Notes under the pieces: generated by a model
Databases searched by the model: none
Told to the model about the DNA's origin: nothing
Seen by the model: only the letters and a program-made list of their open reading frames with translations
Shown here: piece by piece, positions 5,024 to 6,366 of the stretch
Position numbering within the stretch: the stretch's first letter is position 1
How the letters are laid out: every line of letters starts with the position of its first letter
Source: CAIJNA01 sp964516815
GTDB lineage: Bacteria > Campylobacterota > Campylobacteria > Campylobacterales > Arcobacteraceae
Reading direction: 5' to 3'
NCBI GenBank assembly: GCA_964516815.1
Contig: CAZEXK010000037.1
Coordinates: 1-6,366, forward strand
Length of the DNA stretch: 6,366 bases
Program-made: the position numbers and the translations under genes

Positions 5024-6102
5024 CTCATTCTAGATAACTCTTTTTGTACTGATATATTATATTGTTCATTAGGCATAAAATCTAAAGAGTGATTTTTATT
5101 TTCATATTCAATACTATTTAATATTACTTTTACTGCTTCGATTCTGGCCTTATGTTTATTATCACTTCTTACAATATGCCAAGGTGCAGGCTTTGAATTT
5201 GTTCGTCTTAGCATCTCATATTTTTTATTAGAAAACTCATCCCATAAATCTTGTGCTTGCAAGTCAACCTCACTTAGCTTCCATTGTTTTAATGGATCTT
5301 CCTTTCGTGAAGTAAATCTTTCTAATTGTTCAGTTTTAGATACAGAAAAATATAGTTTTATTAATATAATATCTTGTCTTACTAAATCACTTTCAAAACC
5401 AGTAACATCTTCCATAAATATTTCATGTTGTTCTTTAGTACAAAAGCCAAATACAGGTTCAACCATAGCTCTATTGTACCAAGATCTATCAAATAAAACT
5501 ATTTCTCCGCCTGTAGGAAAATGTTCAATATATTTTTGAAAAAACCACTGATTTTTTTGTGTTTCTGTTGGTTTACCAAGAGCTACAACTCTATAATGTC
5601 TTGAATTCATATATCGAGTTATTTTTCTAATTGCTCCACCTTTTCCACTTGCATCTCTACCTTCAAATAATATAATCATTTTCTTTTTAGTTTTATCAAG
5701 ATGAGTTTGTAATTTTATTAATTCTATTTGATAAGATTTCATTTCTTCATTATCAAATATTTTTTGTATACCTTTTTCAAGTGCAAAAGGATCAAGAGTT
5801 TTATAGTCTTTTAGTAAAGATTTCATGATTTTATTTTCTTCTTCATGTGTATTTTTACTAATTTCTGAGTTATTGTTTGATATTTCTTTTTTATTTTTTT
5901 GTAAAGTTTTTTTATATTCTTGCATCAAATTATAGGCATTATTATCATTTAACTTATCGGCTAATGTGAAGCCCAGAACTTTTAAATATCTTTTTTTATT
6001 TAGCTGAAAGCGTGTGATATATTTTTTACCAAATGTTTTATGTGAAGTTTTTGAAATATATAAGCTTGGATAACTTGTCTTTTCAAACTCATTTAAGTTC
6101 AT
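5005..6102 (-). CDS. ppk2: Polyphosphate kinase 2 (class I) with extra N-terminal domain
   Basis: PPK2 enzymes transfer phosphate between inorganic polyphosphate and nucleotides in the cytoplasm; single-domain class I members mainly convert nucleoside diphosphates to triphosphates. Residues about 105-335 form the kinase: Walker A GRDASGKGG (148-156), the strand and Walker B FDRSWYNR (204-211), the YNRAMVEPVFGF and FTKEQ-like region (209-225), the lid RKEDPLKQWKLS (266-277) and APWHIVRSDNKHKAR (306-320). Key residues Asp150, Lys154, Asp205 and Arg206 are present. Residues about 10-67 are an added domain, with LYISKTSHKTFGKKYITRF and NKKRYLKVLGF followed by a helix, resembling the small beta-beta-beta-alpha domain at the front of tyrosine recombinases. 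An Asn/Lys/Glu-rich linker (68-95) joins the two. The ATG has AAAGG 8 bases upstream and TATAAT beyond. It is divergent from the TRAP receptor gene. Total length 365 against about 270-300 for the bare kinase. Confidence 0.93.
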   Translation of the reverse strand: MNLNEFEKTSYPSLYISKTSHKTFGKKYITRFQLNKKRYLKVLGFTLADKLNDNNAYNLMQEYKKTLQKNKKEISNNNSEISKNTHEEENKIMKSLLKDYKTLDPFALEKGIQKIFDNEEMKSYQIELIKLQTHLDKTKKKMIILFEGRDASGKGGAIRKITRYMNSRHYRVVALGKPTETQKNQWFFQKYIEHFPTGGEIVLFDRSWYNRAMVEPVFGFCTKEQHEIFMEDVTGFESDLVRQDIILIKLYFSVSKTEQLERFTSRKEDPLKQWKLSEVDLQAQDLWDEFSNKKYEMLRRTNSKPAPWHIVRSDNKHKARIEAVKVILNSIEYENKNHSLDFMPNEQYNISVQKELSRMRKRKDY

Positions 6103-6126
6103 CTGATATGCCTTTGTTTTTTTTGT

Positions 6127-6132
6127 ATTATA
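6127..6132 (-). promoter_or_regulatory. Predicted -10 box for ppk2
   Basis: A perfect TATAAT on the minus strand (6132-6127) would start transcription near 6120, leaving a leader of about 18 bases with the AAAGG site (6115-6111). No -35 consensus is seen. Confidence 0.55.
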
Positions 6133-6152
6133 TCTAAAATATGTAGCATTTT

Positions 6153-6167
6153 TATAAATAATTTATA
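6153..6167. repeat. AT-only palindrome between the ppk2 and TRAP receptor promoters
   Basis: TATAAAT (6153-6159), a central A, and ATTTATA (6161-6167) form a perfect 7-bp dyad. It covers the -35 region of the ppk2 promoter on the minus strand and lies about 50 bp upstream of the TRAP receptor -10. It could be a regulator site, but it contains only A and T, so chance is a serious alternative. Confidence 0.25.
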
Positions 6168-6213
6168 TTATAAAGTTAAATAGCATTAAAGATAAGTATT
6201 TTTATTTTAATTG

Positions 6214-6222
6214 TGTTAGAAT
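6214..6222 (+). promoter_or_regulatory. Predicted extended -10 promoter of TRAP receptor gene
   Basis: TGTTAGAAT (extended -10, hexamer 6217-6222) lies after a T-rich stretch (6198-6212) typical of campylobacterotan promoters and would start transcription near 6229. It is identical to the element before the cytochrome gene. TATTATAAA (6224-6232) is a possible alternative box but would place the start inside the ribosome binding site. Confidence 0.45.
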
Positions 6223-6244
6223 TTATTATAAAAAAAGGAGAATT

Positions 6245-6366
6245 ATGAAATATATTAATAAATTAATGCTTTTATCTTGTGCTACAATTATGTTTTCAAC
6301 ATCATTACATGCTGAGAAAAAAGTAAAATGGAAACTAGCAATGACTTGGCCAAGTACTTTAACACC
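6245..6366 (+). CDS. TRAP transporter periplasmic solute receptor, DctP type (5' part only)
   Basis: Only the first 40 codons are in the window. Residues 1-23 form a Sec signal peptide (lysine at 2 and 6, hydrophobic core LMLLSCATIMFSTSL, cleavage after HA). The mature start EKKVKWKLAMTWPSTLTP matches the first beta strand of DctP-type receptors, where a W/lysine strand is followed by TWP and a proline-rich turn. Such proteins bind an organic acid or similar solute in the periplasm and deliver it to a small and a large membrane subunit, expected downstream outside the window. AAGGAG at 6235-6240 is the best ribosome binding site in the window. The start is firm; the ligand cannot be told from this fragment. 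Cys12 is inside the signal hydrophobic core and not in a lipobox. Confidence 0.8.
   Translation, partial: MKYINKLMLLSCATIMFSTSLHAEKKVKWKLAMTWPSTLT

Noticed and set aside
6144..6187. TAGCATT occurring twice (6144-6150 and 6181-6187)
   Set aside because: A 7-base direct repeat in a 142-bp AT-rich gap is expected by chance, and its spacing does not match either promoter.

Overview
This AT-rich window (strong preference for A/T-ending codons, long A and T runs) most likely comes from a campylobacterotan of the Arcobacter type. The evidence is the codon use, a bacterial-type aspartyl-tRNA synthetase with features of the non-discriminating class, a small periplasmic c-type cytochrome, a class-I PPK2, and a TRAP solute-receptor gene. 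The assignment is inference from composition and gene content only.

Layout. At the left (1-791, + strand) lie a tiny predicted membrane protein (141-254) and a DUF1439/YceB-like exported protein (about 261-791). The second has a clear signal peptide but no ATG, GTG or TTG in front of it. It converges, with 2 bp between, on a minus-strand YgiQ-family radical SAM protein (794-2617). The ygiQ-like gene has a TATAAT box almost touching its ATG and carries a perfect 14-bp inverted repeat inside the coding sequence. A 197-bp gap (2618-2814) separates it from aspS (2815-4590, minus), which starts with TTG behind a good ribosome binding site. This gap also holds a 21-bp dyad and a hydrophobic 29-codon open stretch without a start codon.

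The second half has a divergent aspS / cytochrome c pair (intergenic 4591-4708). The cytochrome gene (4709-4996, +) then converges on a polyphosphate kinase 2 gene (5005-6102, minus) across an 8-bp gap whose hairpin runs into the ppk2 stop codon. The ppk2 gene diverges from a TRAP-type periplasmic solute receptor (6245 to the right edge, partial).

How the genes relate. These look like independent housekeeping and metabolic transcription units rather than one system: protein synthesis (aspS), polyphosphate/nucleotide metabolism (ppk2), periplasmic electron transfer (cytochrome c), organic acid uptake (TRAP receptor), and two poorly understood families (YgiQ, DUF1439). I see no mobile element, CRISPR array, RNA gene or defence locus. 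The points most worth a second look are the N-terminal extension of PPK2, which resembles the small DNA-binding domain of tyrosine recombinases; the 29-nt palindrome in the ygiQ-like gene; and the missing canonical start of the DUF1439 gene.
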